Source of the DNA: Bacteroidales bacterium
Lineage (GTDB): Bacteria > Bacteroidota > Bacteroidia > Bacteroidales > F082
DNA length: 64,000 nt
Reading direction: 5' to 3'
Assembly: GCA_016281295.1 (NCBI GenBank)
Contig: JAEEII010000287.1
Location: 1-64,000 of the forward strand
Part shown: positions 62,292 to 64,000 of the stretch, in pieces
Position numbering within the stretch: position 1 is the stretch's first letter
Layout of the letters: each line of letters opens with the position of its first letter
Position numbers and translations under genes: made by a program
Notes under the pieces: model-generated
What the model was told of the DNA's origin: nothing
The model's input: only the letters and a program-made list of their open reading frames with translations
Databases searched by the model: none

Positions 62292-62957
62292 ATGAAAAAA
62301 ATTAGCAAGGTATTATTGTTCATCCCGGTGATGATGCTCGTGGCGATGAACGCCAACGCCCAAGTCAAGCCTGTGTTGAATGGCCCAGTAAAAAAGATCG
62401 ACAAGGAGTTGGGCAATGAATGCAAAAATAGAGTCAAGACCTATAAAGAGGGACAATGGTCACTGTACGACACTTCACAAACCTTGGAATGGGCCTTGTT
62501 GAATCATTTCCCGAAACTTGAAGAAGGAAACTGCCACGAAACTGCTGGAACCGCAACCAAGGTCATCTCTATCAGAACGGGAATTCTTCAAGCCAAGAAC
62601 AATGCGAGTAGCGACTACGCACAAAGAGCCATGACTCAGATGGTGGACTTTGTCATGAACAACATTGGCGAACTCAACGAAGAGGATGGAGCCGCATTCA
62701 AGTCTTTCTTCTCCATCTACCAGTCGAAGATGGAAGAGGAAATTAACAAGGAACTCACTCCTTCCTATTCTGTTTACCACTCCAACGGCAAAGATGAAAG
62801 CGGGGCAGAGACCTTTGATGTGCAATCTTATTTCTTTTTGGACGATAGCACTGCCACACAAGCTCGGATTAAAGCTGTCAACGAGGCCTTGTCAGAAAAC
62901 AAAACCGCTCAGAAATATTCCGATCGAATCCGTGATTTCGTGAAGGAAGAGAAATAA
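62292..62957 (+). CDS. Hypothetical exported protein
   Basis: A 221-residue protein with signal peptide (MKKISKVLLFIPVMMLVAMNANAQ). The remainder is helical, with Gln and Asn, and no recognised domain (GPVKKIDKELGNECKNRV, TMQMVDFVMNN-like segment near 120). Function unknown. The GH29 gene starts 27 bases later. Confidence 0.7.
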   Translation: MKKISKVLLFIPVMMLVAMNANAQVKPVLNGPVKKIDKELGNECKNRVKTYKEGQWSLYDTSQTLEWALLNHFPKLEEGNCHETAGTATKVISIRTGILQAKNNASSDYAQRAMTQMVDFVMNNIGELNEEDGAAFKSFFSIYQSKMEEEINKELTPSYSVYHSNGKDESGAETFDVQSYFFLDDSTATQARIKAVNEALSENKTAQKYSDRIRDFVKEEK

Positions 62958-62984
62958 CACCAAGAGTGTAAGTTGTCCCCAATC

Positions 62985-64000
62985 ATGAAAAGGCATCCTT
63001 TGTTCCCAGCCATGCTGATGCTGTTTCTCGCCTCCTGTGCCAACGCACCTGAGGCCGTGGAGCCGGTACCTACTATGCAGCAGTTGGAATGGCAACAGCT
63101 TGAAACCTACGCTTTCATCCATTTCGGACTGAACACTTTCAACGACATGGAATGGGGTTACGGTGACACGCCTGCATTTACCTTTAACCCCACCGACTTG
63201 GATTGCGAACAGTGGGTGCTGACCTTGAAAGCCGCAGGAATGAAAGGGGTGATCTTCACCGCCAAACACCATGACGGATTCTGTCTGTGGCCCACGAAGT
63301 CAACCGATTACTCCATCATGAACTCTCCTTATCAAAACGGCAAAGGCGATGTGGTAGGGGAGTTGTGCGAGGCTTGCCGCAAACATGGCCTGAAGTTCGG
63401 TTTGTACCTGTCGCCTTGGGATCGTCATCATGCGGATTATGGGCGCGAAGAATATGTGAAGACCTACCATCAACAAATACAAGAACTGGTGGATCATTAC
63501 GGTCCTTTCTTCGAGTTTTGGTTCGACGGGGCCAACGGAGGCGACGGCTGGTACGGTGGCGCTAAAGAGAAACGTGCCATCAAGGCTGAGGAATACTATG
63601 ATTATCAGACGGCTAAGAGCCGCATCTTGGCTAAAAGTCCTGACGCCATGATTTTTGGAGGCACCGTCCCAACCATCCGTTGGATTGGCAACGAAGAGGG
63701 AAGAGCCGCAGCTACACAATGGTGCCGTTATTCTCTTGACTTCGAGAAACTTAATGATACAAAACTGCTTGCTACGGGCATCCCTACAGGTGAGGTGTGG
63801 CTGCCCGCTGAGGTGGATGTGTCCATCCGTCCGGGTTGGTTTTATCATGAACGTGAAGATGCTCAGGTGAAGACGGTTGATCAACTGATGGAGTTGTATT
63901 ATTCCAGCGTTGGTCGCAATGCGAATTTGCTTCTGAATGTACCTGTCAATTCAAAAGGGAGGATATCGTCTATCGATTCCGCGACTTTGGTGGCTTGGAG
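62985..64000 (+). CDS. GH29 family alpha-L-fucosidase, lipoprotein (3' end beyond the window)
   Basis: At least 338 residues are encoded and the window ends before the stop. The lipoprotein signal (MLMLFLASCANAP) is followed by the GH29 barrel: FIHFGLNTFNDMEWG, TAKHHDGFCLWPT, FGLYLSPWDRH and FEFWFDGANG, whose Asp is the catalytic nucleophile. GRNANLLLNV lies near the C-terminal edge. It releases alpha-linked fucose, for example from mucins or human milk glycans, and complements the GH20 and GH27 genes. A plus-strand frame 62985-64000 stays open throughout. Confidence 0.94.
   Translation, partial: MKRHPLFPAMLMLFLASCANAPEAVEPVPTMQQLEWQQLETYAFIHFGLNTFNDMEWGYGDTPAFTFNPTDLDCEQWVLTLKAAGMKGVIFTAKHHDGFCLWPTKSTDYSIMNSPYQNGKGDVVGELCEACRKHGLKFGLYLSPWDRHHADYGREEYVKTYHQQIQELVDHYGPFFEFWFDGANGGDGWYGGAKEKRAIKAEEYYDYQTAKSRILAKSPDAMIFGGTVPTIRWIGNEEGRAAATQWCRYSLDFEKLNDTKLLATGIPTGEVWLPAEVDVSIRPGWFYHEREDAQVKTVDQLMELYYSSVGRNANLLLNVPVNSKGRISSIDSATLVAW

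Overview
The window is chromosomal DNA of a member of the Bacteroidales (phylum Bacteroidota), probably a gut- or rumen-type anaerobe. The taxonomic call rests on Bacteroidota-type promoters (TTG, about 20 bp, TAnnTTTG) in front of many genes, type IX secretion C-terminal sorting domains, an Omp28-family protein, many short lipoproteins and outer-membrane proteins, a DUF5692 protein, an FHS-type sugar permease beside galK/galM, and an rpsP with a long Ala/Glu-rich tail. Ferredoxin-like oxidoreductases and an Fe-S L-cysteine desulfidase/L-serine dehydratase-like enzyme fit anaerobic life. No rRNA, CRISPR array or complete insertion sequence is visible.

Region 1 (1-14.3 kb) is a defence island. 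It opens with a self-contained ~100-nt minus-strand unit (promoter, tRNA-like RNA, terminator) and ~0.9 kb of AT-rich DNA without a convincing gene. Then come hsdM, a small membrane/coiled-coil protein, hsdS, an Abi_2-family HEPN protein on the opposite strand, hsdR, a 1,637-residue GHKL-ATPase/superfamily-1 helicase fusion and an ElaA-type acetyltransferase. The island ends at a decayed copy of the hsdS 3' end, 10 kb from the intact gene. The Abi gene has a perfect Bacteroidota promoter followed by a ~50-nt hairpin RNA that ends in a T7 terminator only 9 bases before the start codon. This looks like a small-RNA/HEPN-nuclease pair set inside a type I restriction operon and is the strongest candidate for something new.

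Region 2 (14.3-24.8 kb) carries a hypothetical protein, an EEP-family lipoprotein, a GH27 alpha-galactosidase and a secreted M28 peptidase with a T9SS tail. It ends with a five-gene unit: hypB, a large FAD/Fe-S oxidoreductase, hypA, and two membrane proteins including DUF5692. HypA/HypB nickel chaperones occur here without a hydrogenase. A short GAGAATTGAG-type genome repeat has invaded two of these coding sequences in frame.

Region 3 (24.8-42.9 kb) is mostly housekeeping: a C_GCAxxG_C_C protein, L-cysteine desulfidase family enzyme, a TPR protein, LolD, a DMT permease, a T9SS Omp28 protein, an esterase-LysM fusion, a PQQ-propeller lipoprotein, nth, recA, a TPR lipoprotein, phosphoglucomutase, rfbD, a degenerate class III cyclase homologue, yebC, a degenerate low-molecular-weight phosphatase and rpsP.

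Region 4 (43-55.5 kb) holds a second DMT permease, a TIGR04076 protein, GH20 beta-hexosaminidase, ybaK, a CDF exporter, an orphan adenine methyltransferase, a beta-helix lipoprotein, an outer-membrane barrel, smpB, a thioredoxin-like protein, a pair of tandem small lipoproteins (one with a poly-Asn tail), a MauE/thioredoxin fusion and a DUF1846 protein.

Region 5 (55.5-64 kb) has a galactose operon (galK, a sugar-1-phosphate nucleotidyltransferase, galM, permease) with no galT, three poorly known envelope proteins, and the start of a GH29 alpha-L-fucosidase cut by the window end. The glycosidases GH27, GH20 and GH29 together with the galactose operon suggest use of galactose-, hexosamine- and fucose-bearing glycans such as mucins.
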